Shown one piece after another: positions 54,415 to 63,700 of a DNA stretch of 64,000 nt. Position 1 is the first letter of the stretch. Every line of letters starts with the position of its first letter. Source of the stretch: Mesorhizobium japonicum MAFF 303099 (GTDB lineage Bacteria > Pseudomonadota > Alphaproteobacteria > Rhizobiales > Rhizobiaceae). A program made the position numbers and the translations under genes. The stretch spans positions 5,116,001 to 5,180,000 of the forward strand of contig NC_002678.2 of assembly GCF_000009625.1 (NCBI RefSeq). The letters run 5' to 3'. The notes beneath the pieces are model-generated. The model saw only the letters and a list, made by a program, of their open reading frames with translations, searched no databases and was not told the DNA's origin.

Positions 54415-55594
54415 ACCGTTAAGCCAAAATCAATGTGACAGCACCCCTGCTTGAGTTCCTGATAGTCCCGCTCGATCCGCCATCGCATCTTGGCCTGATC
54501 GACGAGGTCGGCAAGCCTGGTCTTTCCGGGCAAGGTCGAGAGCCAGTACTTAGTTGGCTCGACTTCACCGTCCGGCCATTCGATCAGGAACCATTCCTCA
54601 GCGTGGGGGATGGAGCGCCAGTAGTCGCGATGGGCCGGCCGAACCCGCACGGTGGCAAAGCGTGAGGCAAGCGACGCCTTGGAGCCCTCGCGCCAAGTAA
54701 CCATGTGCCAGGCGTCCTCGGGCAGCGCTTGCGCCAGTTCCTTGGCTGAGACCGGCGCATGTTCAGCCTGCCGCCGAACGCGCGAGGGCGGGGTCCGCGT
54801 CCGCTCCACGGCTTCGGCGGCAATGGTTGCGTGCCGGGCGACCACAGGCGGATCGAGGACTGGACCCCGACGACATAGGTCAAGCCCACCTTTGTCAGCC
54901 CGGTGCGGAAGGCGGTGTCGTTGCCGTAACCGGCATCGGCCAGCACCACGCCCCGTGAGACGCCGGCCTCCAGCGCCGCCCGAATCTGCGCGAGGGCGAT
55001 TTCGGGCTTGGTGCGGAAGACCACATTCTCCGGCACGCCTGTCTTGGCCCGCCGGTCAGGGTCGTTCGCCCAGCTTTCCGGCAGATAGAGCTGATAGGCA
55101 ATCGGCAGGCTCGCCTGCTCGGTGGCAACCGACAGAGAGACCGCGACCTGGCAGTTGTCCTGCTTGCCGAGCTGCCCGCAATACTGCCGTGCAACCCCAA
55201 CCGAATGCTTGCCTTTCTTGGGAAAGCCGGTGTCGTCGACGATCCAAGCACGGATCTGCCCCTGACGCTCAAGCGCTGGCAGCACCTGTTCCCGCACGCG
55301 GCTCAGCACGGCATCATCCGACCAATCCGCCTTCGCTACGAAATGATGCAGCGACTGGTGCGCCGCCTGGACACGCCCAGGCTCCACCCGTGCCGCCATC
55401 GGCTCGACGCTTTTGCGCTCGCGCGGCAAAAGCAGCCCGGTGCAATAGGCCTTCAGCGGCGCCACCCGGTCAGCGTGACCCAATACCGAGGCCAGCGTCT
55501 CGACATAGGCCGCAAAACGCGATTCACTCGTTTCGATTCCGTCCTGGAGATCCATCGCTCCCTCCATATGAAGCACGAATCGCCATTCTCGCAA
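54411..55594 (-). pseudogene. IS701-family transposase, frameshifted and 3'-truncated
   Basis: The 5' part (55594 down) is a standard IS701 DDE transposase with WIVDDTGFPKKGKHSVGVAR and VVLADAGYGNDTAFR. Near 54785-54800 one base is gained or lost. The remainder (PSRVRRQAEHAPVSAKELAQ, WFLIEWPDGEVEPTKYWLST) continues in another frame. After RWRIERDYQELKQG the family pattern is lost, and the frame stops at 54411 against the IS6 remnant, so the C-terminus is missing. Confidence 0.8.
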
Positions 55595-55611
55595 TCAGTC
55601 GTTAACGAAAC

Positions 55612-56002
55612 TTACGACACAGTAAGACTAGGGGCCAGTTTGTAGAGTGCCGGATCGGCGTCTCTTAAAGAGAACACGGTTGTGCCCCTGACCGCAGGCT
55701 CTTGCGTGATTAGGGGAATCACATCGTCGACCGCCTCTGGAAACGCGTCTCCCGTGGCCCGTAGCATCTGAACCAACTTGAAGTTGGCCCTCGGCGTTTG
55801 GAGTTCGGCGTCAAGTGGCCAGGTGCCGCGAAACACCGGCCCAACAACTTCGCGCCAGGTCTTGAGCTTCTCTGCGGGCGCCTCCGACTTCCATCTCAAT
55901 GGCGAAGCGGTGCCCGACCTGCCAGAGGGCATTGGACCCTATGCGGCGCAGTGCTGCTCTGGCCTCTACAGGTGCCCCTTCCGCGTGGGGCCGACCAGGC
56001 AT
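55612..56002 (-). pseudogene. C-terminal remnant resembling a SIR2/DUF4020-type defence protein
   Basis: The minus strand reads EKLKTWREVVGPVFRGTWPL, DAELQ, then LVQMLRATGDAFPEAVDDVI. Upstream, in another frame, it reads ARAALRRIGSNALWQVGHRF. The pattern W...V-G-P.F...W-P-L-D-A and D-A-F-P-E.V resembles the C-terminal part of large SIR2-like or DUF4020 proteins found in defence islands. One frameshift lies near 55890 and the N-terminal bulk is missing. The identification is from recall and weak. Confidence 0.35.
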
Positions 56003-56406
56003 GGATCAGCGCCGGGGCCTCGCCGGCCTTCACCGTCCGAGACTACAGGGAGCGATCAGCGTTCGGCCGGGCGGAGTTGGTCAGGTTACGCAGCCCGGGC
56101 GAGCGCGGATCGCGCTTGGCCGCTGATCGGTGATGACGCGCGGTTCTTGTCTCGATTTGGAAACCCGCCACGAGAAACGCTTGGCCGGCCAGTAGGTCGA
56201 TGGTTGCGCCCGCCATCATCATCGTGCGCAACAGTCGACAGGGCGGCATTCCCGACAGCACGCCCGCATCATCCGAAAGTTAATTCCGATCCGTGATGCG
56301 CTGCGCGAGTGCCGAAGGCGAGGGAATTCGACGGCCCCCGAGAGAAAAAGCGAACGCAGTATGTGCATCGCCCCGCCGGAACTAGCTTACGGCGCGTCAG
56401 CTCACC
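56003..56406. other. Stretch without a supportable gene
   Basis: I recognise no coding sequence here. Around 56253-56310 there is a diverged match to 59447-59505 (shared ACAGCACGCC.GCATCA.CC), which places related flanking DNA on both sides of the effector gene. Confidence 0.4.
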
Positions 56407-56445
56407 GTCAGCTCGTTCGAGTAGCTCTCTTCGAGAGAGACCTAA
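56407..56445 (+). promoter_or_regulatory. Possible degenerate tts box
   Basis: GTCAGCTCGTTCGAGTAGCT followed by GAGACCTAA has the tts blocks with one or two extra bases. The comparable site before the paralogous effector (60485) also ends in GACCT. It lies ~460 bp before the effector start, so its activity is uncertain. Confidence 0.4.
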
Positions 56446-56903
56446 CAACTCAAAATCATATTAAAGACTTCCGCCAAAAAGGGAACGAATGCCATGTACG
56501 GTCGGAAAAGTGGCTCATCCGAAAGCTCCAACCAAGCTAACGACCCGGTACGGTCAAAGGGCAGCGACGGCTTTGGCAAGCACTTGCGCACATGGCGCCG
56601 CCTGGTCTCAATGCGAGTTCGTCTCCAGCGCCGGCACGCCCGTACTCGCTAGTTTCGCGGCCTCCTATCGTGGAGATCGACAGGTCTTCGTGTGTTTTGC
56701 ATTGGGTTCAGGCTGGACCGGCGCGGCAGGGTCGATCCGGGCTGGCCATGACGACTGACGAAAACATGCCGCTGGTTCTCAGACGTCATGCCACCTGTCA
56801 TCTGGGCGATTGCACTTACCCGCCAGAGCCCTGATGCACTATGGCTGACACATCAGCCCCAATCCACAGACAGCGCGTTCTCGTCTATATCGGAGATGAA
56901 AAA

Positions 56904-59279
56904 ATGACGGGCATTGGCCGATCTGGAAAATCGCGCATTGGAGATGCTGGAGCCGGATCGAGCAGTTCGCGCTCGCAATCAGGTCTTGCCTCCGGGGAAG
57001 GCAGCCAAGGGTTCGGTTCCGTCCTGGAGCGGATGCGCTCTGAGGGAGGTAAAGGTTCACCCTCGGCTGGCGCTGCGCGAGGTGCCCATGATGACCTTGG
57101 CGGCAAATCTTCAGGCCCTTCCGTTCCCCCACATCGAATCCCGGCGGCTGCGCCACGTGCAGCCGCCGGGCCACGTGCGGCCGGTTCGCGGAGGCGCAGT
57201 GTTTCCTCAACGTCGGATGGTGAAGCCCTGGCGCCGGTCGCCAGCCAGCCGTCAACTTCGGGTGTGACAGTCCCCAGTTCCTCGTCAGGCGAAGTCATCA
57301 ACGAGACAAAGCGACGAATGTGCTCGCTGATTGACGAAATCCAAGTTCTCGAAGAGAAGAGCCTGCATAGCGGAAAACCGATGGAGGGCTTCCGAGACGA
57401 GCTTGATCAGCTCGCTAATGCGGGCGCAGAACTTCTGGAATGCTACGCGAGCCTGCCCAAGGATGAGGCGCGCAGCACTCTGTCCGACGATGATGTGCGT
57501 CACTACCGCGCCGACGTGATTCATCGGGCGGACAGTGCCAACGAGCTGGCCCATACGATCTTCAAGAAGGAGGAACAGAACCGGAAGCGGATGGAGGACA
57601 TTCTCCACAACTTGGTCAAATCCAATGCCACCCTCGACCAGCTGAGCCGATCGGCTCCCAGTATGGCGAAGTATCCCGTGGCCTGCGTGGAGCGTTGGGA
57701 CAAGAAAGTACAGCGCCACGAATTGATGCGGGCCGTCTGCGTCGCGACAGCCGACTTACCAAGCTCAACAGCCGAGATGCGGCGGGAAGAAGAGGCCGCG
57801 CTGCGGCTGCACTCGGGCTGGGTTGTCAATTCAAAGATAATGCAGCTGCAATCGCGGATCAATCTCGCGCAGGTCAACATGGCCCCGCAGGCGATCATGC
57901 TCGAAGCACCCATCAGGGAACTCCTCATCGGTGACAACGGGCAAACGCGTCTGCTGGGTAACTTCATCGGCGAGGTTTTTCCGGCATTCGTCTCGACGGC
58001 CGAAGCTGTACTGAGGAAGGAAGGGCGCCCGCTCGACGCGGAACACTGCGCCGTTCTGGAAGGAGTTGTGGAGCGGCTTGCGGATTTTGCGTCGGCCTCG
58101 CACTCCGTGGTTGACAGGCTAAGGGATCACCAAGCAGGTGCTGGCCTCCCATTGGAACTGTTGACCCGGATCGTGGACGACGCCTGGATCGCTTCGGACG
58201 AGGTTACGGACCTCCTCGCACTGCAGCCGAAGCCGCCAGCCCCTGACCTGACGGCCGACGCTGCCGCTGCGATGCCGACTGGAACTGCCGGCAAGACTAT
58301 GGTGGCCGAAAGCACTACAGCGCCCAGAAAAAAAGGAAAAGACAAGAGCAAGCAGGCCGCTGGCGCCGGGAGTTCGGCGGCCGGGCGGCCGGAGCCGCAA
58401 GTCGCTGCGGCCGTCAGCGACCCTGCGCCAGCAGCCAAGGTGCTCGTACGCACGGATTTAGGTACGAAGAAGCTCGTGAGTGCAGAGGAGGCGCAGAACA
58501 GTGCGTCGTCCGCGGCAGCACGCTTGGCGATCTTGCAAAATCCAACGACGGGGGAAAACACGAAGTCACTAGTCGCACGGTCGACCGAACTTTTGAAGTT
58601 CGATTTGCCTGCTCAGCAAAGTTTGATCTCCCGAGCGCGCTCCGGGAAGCCCGAGGACGTCGAACACGCCGTCGGCCTCGTGGTCCAGCGCCTGCAAACG
58701 CAGGCTGTCGAGATGGAGCCCTGCCTCCCAGCGTTGGAGGCGTCTCGTCTCTCCAAGGAGGGAAAGATGGACGACGTGCACCGACTAACGGTTCAGTTCA
58801 GGGACATGTTGGCCAATGTGCGGGGATTGGCTAAAGCTTGGGACGAACAAAAGCCTGATATGATCATGGATTGCATGAAGAGGTACCCATTTCCCTCGCA
58901 AAACCACCTTGAGCAGTTGCGGTCGGCCCGGGAGTTGACGCCTGCAGATCCCCCGTGCGCGTTGAACCCAGAGCCGAGCAATCTGTTCGAGATTAGGCTG
59001 CAGCCCAAGGCGCTGAGCAACCGTACACTACCGAGTCCAATGTGGGTGCACATCCACACGACACGAAAGATATATGCGCAGCAGTTGGCAACGCTGGACA
59101 GCGCCGAGTTCGCCGCTTGCCACGTCAAGTCCAATGAACAGCGCGGCCATAATCGGCAGTGGCAGACCTCCCGGGCTAAGAAGGGTTACGACAACGCAAT
59201 CCACCGCGGCAAGCTCACCCCGGCGTTCTGTAAGTCCTTGTTGAGCGACCGGGCCGATATGCGAAATGGGCCGGCGTAA
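56904..59279 (+). CDS. Type III effector, XopP/RipH (HLK)-like
   Basis: This is a predicted T3SS effector of 791 residues. Its N-terminus (MTGIGRSGKSRIGDAGAGSS) is Ser/Gly-rich and disordered, suited to secretion. It is followed by a long helical body (RMEDILHNLVKSNATLDQLS, INLAQVNMAPQAIMLEAPIR) and a basic segment (RKKGKDKSKQ). The C-terminus WVHIHTTRKIYAQQLATLDS with ACHVKSNEQRGHNRQWQTSR and HRGKLTPAFCKSLLS resembles the conserved end of XopP/RipH (HLK) effectors; this assignment is from memory. ATG 56904 behind GGAG is chosen because the paralog at 60731 starts identically; 56841 is a longer alternative. It may correspond to M. loti Mlr6358. Confidence 0.65.
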   Translation: MTGIGRSGKSRIGDAGAGSSSSRSQSGLASGEGSQGFGSVLERMRSEGGKGSPSAGAARGAHDDLGGKSSGPSVPPHRIPAAAPRAAAGPRAAGSRRRSVSSTSDGEALAPVASQPSTSGVTVPSSSSGEVINETKRRMCSLIDEIQVLEEKSLHSGKPMEGFRDELDQLANAGAELLECYASLPKDEARSTLSDDDVRHYRADVIHRADSANELAHTIFKKEEQNRKRMEDILHNLVKSNATLDQLSRSAPSMAKYPVACVERWDKKVQRHELMRAVCVATADLPSSTAEMRREEEAALRLHSGWVVNSKIMQLQSRINLAQVNMAPQAIMLEAPIRELLIGDNGQTRLLGNFIGEVFPAFVSTAEAVLRKEGRPLDAEHCAVLEGVVERLADFASASHSVVDRLRDHQAGAGLPLELLTRIVDDAWIASDEVTDLLALQPKPPAPDLTADAAAAMPTGTAGKTMVAESTTAPRKKGKDKSKQAAGAGSSAAGRPEPQVAAAVSDPAPAAKVLVRTDLGTKKLVSAEEAQNSASSAAARLAILQNPTTGENTKSLVARSTELLKFDLPAQQSLISRARSGKPEDVEHAVGLVVQRLQTQAVEMEPCLPALEASRLSKEGKMDDVHRLTVQFRDMLANVRGLAKAWDEQKPDMIMDCMKRYPFPSQNHLEQLRSARELTPADPPCALNPEPSNLFEIRLQPKALSNRTLPSPMWVHIHTTRKIYAQQLATLDSAEFAACHVKSNEQRGHNRQWQTSRAKKGYDNAIHRGKLTPAFCKSLLSDRADMRNGPA

Positions 59280-59575
59280 CATCGGCATTTTGTGGATTCC
59301 AACCAGCTTAGTAGACAGAGGCGCAATCTGGGAAACCCCTGGCAGAGCGGCAGTGGCCTGGATCGCAGGTGTGGCTGATTCTCGCGATGGCCGGCATCGA
59401 GCATGCTGCTCTAGGGTTTTGGGTACTGCCCGACAACCTGACGACCCGACAGCACGCCTGCATCACCCGAAAGTTTTTCCAAATCCGCGATGTGGTGCAC
59501 TAGACGTTATGACCGTGGTCTGAGGAGCGGCCCGCCCTTAGACTTTGCAGCTGTTAAGCAAACGGGGGTTGCTTC

Positions 59576-60395
59576 GGCACTGTAAAGTTATCAGCGGATT
59601 GATGCAGCGATAGCTGGCCGGGACGGCTGTCACGCTGCGGCGAGACACGCGATTTTGTTCCAGATTTGCATGGCGGCGTTACGCAGGTCTCGATGTTGAG
59701 CCGATGACAGCGTATTGCGGGGAAAGTGGAACAGGTTGGCAATCGGATCATGGATGGAAACGAACCGCTGAAGCTGGCGTGCCGACTTGAAGCGTTTCAT
59801 GGTCCTTTCGCGTCGTCGGGTCGGCTGGTGCGAATTTTCCGCTCGATTATTGAGGCCTTTGTGCGACCGGTGTTCGACACCGGGCATGAGGTCGCGCCTG
59901 GCGGCATCATAGGACCGGAGCTTGTCGGTGATCATGACTCGTGGTGTCCGCCCTTGAGCCTTCAGCAACTTGCGCATCAGACACTTTGCCGCCTTGGCAT
60001 TTCGGCGGCTTTGCACCAGCACTTCGAGGACCAAGCCGTCCTGATCGACGGCACGCCAGAGCCACTGCTTCTTGCCATTGATGGCCACCACACATTCGTC
60101 GAGATGCCATTTGTCGCCCAGGCAGCCGGCTGACCGTCGCTTGATCTCCCGGGCGAAATGCCGCCCGAATTTCTCCGCCCAGCTTCGAATGGTCTGATGC
60201 GTGACGATGATGCCGCGGGCCGCCAACATGTCCTCAACCATGCGCAGGCTGAGCGGAAAGCGAAAGTAGAGCCATACCGCGTGCGCAATGATCTCGGCGG
60301 GAAAGCGGTGGCAACGATAAAGCGGATCACGAGCAACTTCTGACATGGCCCATGTTCGCACATCTTCATCAGCCGTCGGTTAACTTTACGGTGCC
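59576..60395 (-). mobile_element. IS6-family element, copy 2, 820 bp
   Basis: It has the same length and ends as copy 1 (GGCACTGTAAAGTTA at 59576-59590; complement of GGCACCGTAAAGTTA at 60381-60395) and the same orientation. Flanks GTTGCTTC and ATACTACG show no target duplication. It lies between the two paralogous effector genes, 90 bp before the tts box at 60485. Confidence 0.88.
59630..60361 (-). CDS. IS6-family transposase (copy 2)
   Basis: An intact 243-residue transposase almost identical to that at 53378. It has the same catalytic blocks (KWHLDECVVAI, VMITDKLRSY, NNRAENSHQP) and one noticed substitution (Cys for Arg in AAKCLMRKLL). Near-identity of the two copies means recent duplication or gene conversion. 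Confidence 0.9.
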   Translation of the reverse strand: MRTWAMSEVARDPLYRCHRFPAEIIAHAVWLYFRFPLSLRMVEDMLAARGIIVTHQTIRSWAEKFGRHFAREIKRRSAGCLGDKWHLDECVVAINGKKQWLWRAVDQDGLVLEVLVQSRRNAKAAKCLMRKLLKAQGRTPRVMITDKLRSYDAARRDLMPGVEHRSHKGLNNRAENSHQPTRRRERTMKRFKSARQLQRFVSIHDPIANLFHFPRNTLSSAQHRDLRNAAMQIWNKIACLAAA

Positions 60396-60484
60396 ATACT
60401 ACGCCATGCTGCAAGAACCAGCCATAGCCGCGTGACTCAAACCAAATGGCCTTCGCCAAACCCGGGACGGTTCTGAAACTCTCC

Positions 60485-60518
60485 GTCAGCTAATCGTCAG
60501 CCAAGCGATCTATCTAGA
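60485..60518 (+). promoter_or_regulatory. tts box for the chimeric effector
   Basis: GTCAGCTAATCGTCAGCC followed by ATCTATCTAGACC matches the tts-box blocks in order. It lies ~245 bp before the effector start at 60731 and just outside IS6 copy 2. Confidence 0.65.
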
Positions 60519-60730
60519 CCTGCCGTGCCTAACCGGCCCGACGCTAACGGAAAGATAGTAGTGCAAATCCTAGTATAGCGAATTGGTGGCCCGTCCGATG
60601 CACACTACACGCGCATTGGCGAAGCTGACGAGGCGTGATTTCACTCATCAAAGCCTTCATACGCTAGGGCTCAGCGACATCAGCCCCAACAGCATAGGCA
60701 ACACATCCTCGCCTATATCGGAGACGGAAT

Positions 60731-63700
60731 ATGACGGGCGTGAACCGATCTGGGAGATCGCGGACTGAAAAGAGAGTCGGCAGGACGGGGGAGGCGAGCA
60801 GTTCGCGCTCGCAATCAAGTCTTGCGCCTGGGGCAGGCAGCCAGTCGTTCGATACCGTCGTGGAGCAGATGCGCTCTGTGGAGATAAATAGAAGGACGCC
60901 CGCCGTGCCAATGGAGCGCGGTGCCGATGACGCCCTGCACGACAGGCCGTCCGGCCCCTCCGTTGGTATACACGGAACCCTGGACGCTGCGCGGCATGCC
61001 GCCGCCGCGCCACGTGCAGCCGGTCCGCGGCGGCGCAGTGTTCCGTCAATGTTGGAGGGTGAAACCCTGGCCCCGGTCGCCAGCCAGCCGCCAACTTCGG
61101 GTGTGGCAGCGCCCATTTGCTTGTCAGGCGACGAAATCAAGGAAAAGCGACGAATGGACAGTCTGCTTACGCTAGTGGGCATGCGCTTTAACGCGGCCAG
61201 GCAAGACCCGGGCGATGAAAAGCTGCTCGATCAGGTCATCAATGCAGGCTCAGCAGCTCTGCACCACTACAAGAGCCTATCCCCGGCTTTGGCGCGGACC
61301 ATTGTGGACGACAACCAGTTGATTACCTGCCGCTACCTCGTGTGGGATGCGGTGCAAGAATATAGCCGCCTTGCCGAACCGACTATCCACAAATTGCAAA
61401 AAAAAAAAGCTGAGGAAGAAGCGATCGGGCTGACTCAATCCACGGCTACCCCGGAGAGTGTGGTGGAGGCGCATGCGGCCTGCGTGAAATGGTGGGAAAA
61501 GAAGGTAGGGCACTGCGAACGGGGGCGAGCCGCCTGGCGCGCCACTGCCAGCTTGCCAAGTGCAACAGCCAAGATGCGGCAGGAAGAAGAGGCCACGCTG
61601 CGGCTGGCAACCGGCTCGGTAATGCATAGCAAGCTCGTGTATCTGCAATCTCGGATCGATCTCGCGCGGGCGAAGATTGAGCCGCAGGCGAGCACGTTCG
61701 ACGCACCCGTCAGGGAAATCCTCATGGTTGAGAATGGGCGAGTGCGTCTGCTGGAAGCCTTCAGCGGGGACGTTTTACCGGCATTCCTTTCGACACAGAA
61801 CGCTGTTCTGAGCAGCGGTGGGCACCCACTCGACGCAGATCACTGCGCCGTTTTGGAAGGAGTCATCGAGCGGCTTTCGGAGTTTGCGTCCGAGTTGCAA
61901 GTCATCCGGACCAACCTAAACGATCACCAAACAAGTGCCGACCTCCCATTGGAACTGTTGAGCCAGATCGTGGAAGGCGCGTGGATCGTCGGGCACGAGG
62001 TCATGCACTTGCTGGAACTGCAGCCGAAGCCGCCAGCCGTTGCACTGCCGCCCGACGCTGGCGCTGCGATACCAGCCGAAACTGCCGGCAAGTCTCGAGT
62101 GGCCAAAGGCACTCTGGCACTGCAGCCGAAGGCGCCAGCGCTCATTGCCTCGCCGGCCGACGCTGGCGCTACGATACAGATCGACACTGTCGGCAAGTCT
62201 CCAGTGGCCAAAGGCACTCTGGCACTGCAGCCGAACTGGCCAGCGAACATAGCACCACCAGCCGATATGGGCGCTGGAATACCGGCCGACACTGCCGGCA
62301 AGGCTGCGGTGGCAGGCGCCGCAGCGCGTAGGAAGCGGAAAGGCAAGGGCAAGCCGGCCGTTGGCGCCGGGAGTTCAGCCCCCGGGCGGGCGTCGCAAGT
62401 CGCTGCCGTCGACAGCGACACGGCGCCAGCAGACAAGGTTCTAGTGCTCTCGGATATGGGTACGAAGCTTGTGAGCGCGGAGGAGGCGCGTGCGAGTGCG
62501 TCGGCGGGCGCACAGTCGGCAAAGCAGGCGCCGCCGTCCATGGAAGCACTGACGCAAGAGCGCCAGGTGAAACCCGAGGACGCCCGCTACGTCGCGGAAA
62601 CCGTGGTCGAGCGCCTGCAGACGCAGCCCGCCGAGATGCGGGCCTGTCCGGCCGCGTTGGATGAGCCTCGTCGACCAGGCCTGCTTGCGCCTGCACAGGT
62701 GCCCGAAGTGCAAGACAAAACAGTCCGGCTCAAAGGAATGTTGAACCAGGCGCAGGAACTGGCCAAAGCTCTGAACTCGCAATCAAGTCATGCCCCTGGG
62801 CAATCCAGCCAATCGTCCGATGCCGGCGTGGAGCGGACGCACTCTGGGCCCCAAGATAGAATGTCCTATGCTCGCGTCGTGCGAGGGGCCGACGAAGCCC
62901 TTGGCGACAAATCTGCCGATTACTCCATAGCTCCCCGCGGAGCCCTTGCAGGTTCGCGAGGCGCAACCAGTGGGCCGCGGCATGGTTCTCCCCAAGGTCG
63001 GCACGGCGAAGCGATGGGTAGGCAAGAAAGCTCTTTGCGTTTAGAGAGGTCCTGGCTCGGCGATCAAGAACCGAGTAGGTCGCAACCGGACACGCTCGCA
63101 CGCCATGACCAAAGCCAGTCCAGGCCGGTTGCAGGACCGGAACGGCGGCGTTTCGACCATGTAGCTGCACAGAGCTTCGACGATGCACTACTTAATGACG
63201 CTTTGCACAAAATTTTCTTCGCACACGACATCAATGAATTCTCATACGCTGTGGTGGAGAACGACAAGAGGCTGCAGAGTCAGGCGCATCGGGCAACATT
63301 CCTACGAAAGGCCGCTTCCGAGTTCACCCGTCACTTTGTTCCAAGATGGGAGGACGATGTCCGCGCCGGCAATACCTGGGGGTTCGCCACCTCATGCAAC
63401 GCGACGAGCCGGGAGCCTGGAGGTCAGGCAGGCATGGAAGCTTGCAGGGCCATGGCAGCTCAGGTGTCGAGGCTCGGCAGGGCGCTGAACGATGTCGAAA
63501 GCAAAACGCTTTCGCTGTTCGTATTGTCGTTCAGTCGACATCCCCGATTGGCGGAATGTCGCAATGGAATGATCACAATCGCCAAGCTGTTTCATGAGCA
63601 ACCCGGAGCGCTGTCGGAGCTCAACGGTCAAAGTCTCGCTCTGCTGGTCAACGGATTCAGCAAGTGGCCGGAACAGGAGAACGCTCGTAAGGCCACGGTA

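Noticed and set aside
53316..60403. Target-site duplications around the IS6 copies
   Set aside because: The 8-bp flanks were compared within and between copies and do not match.
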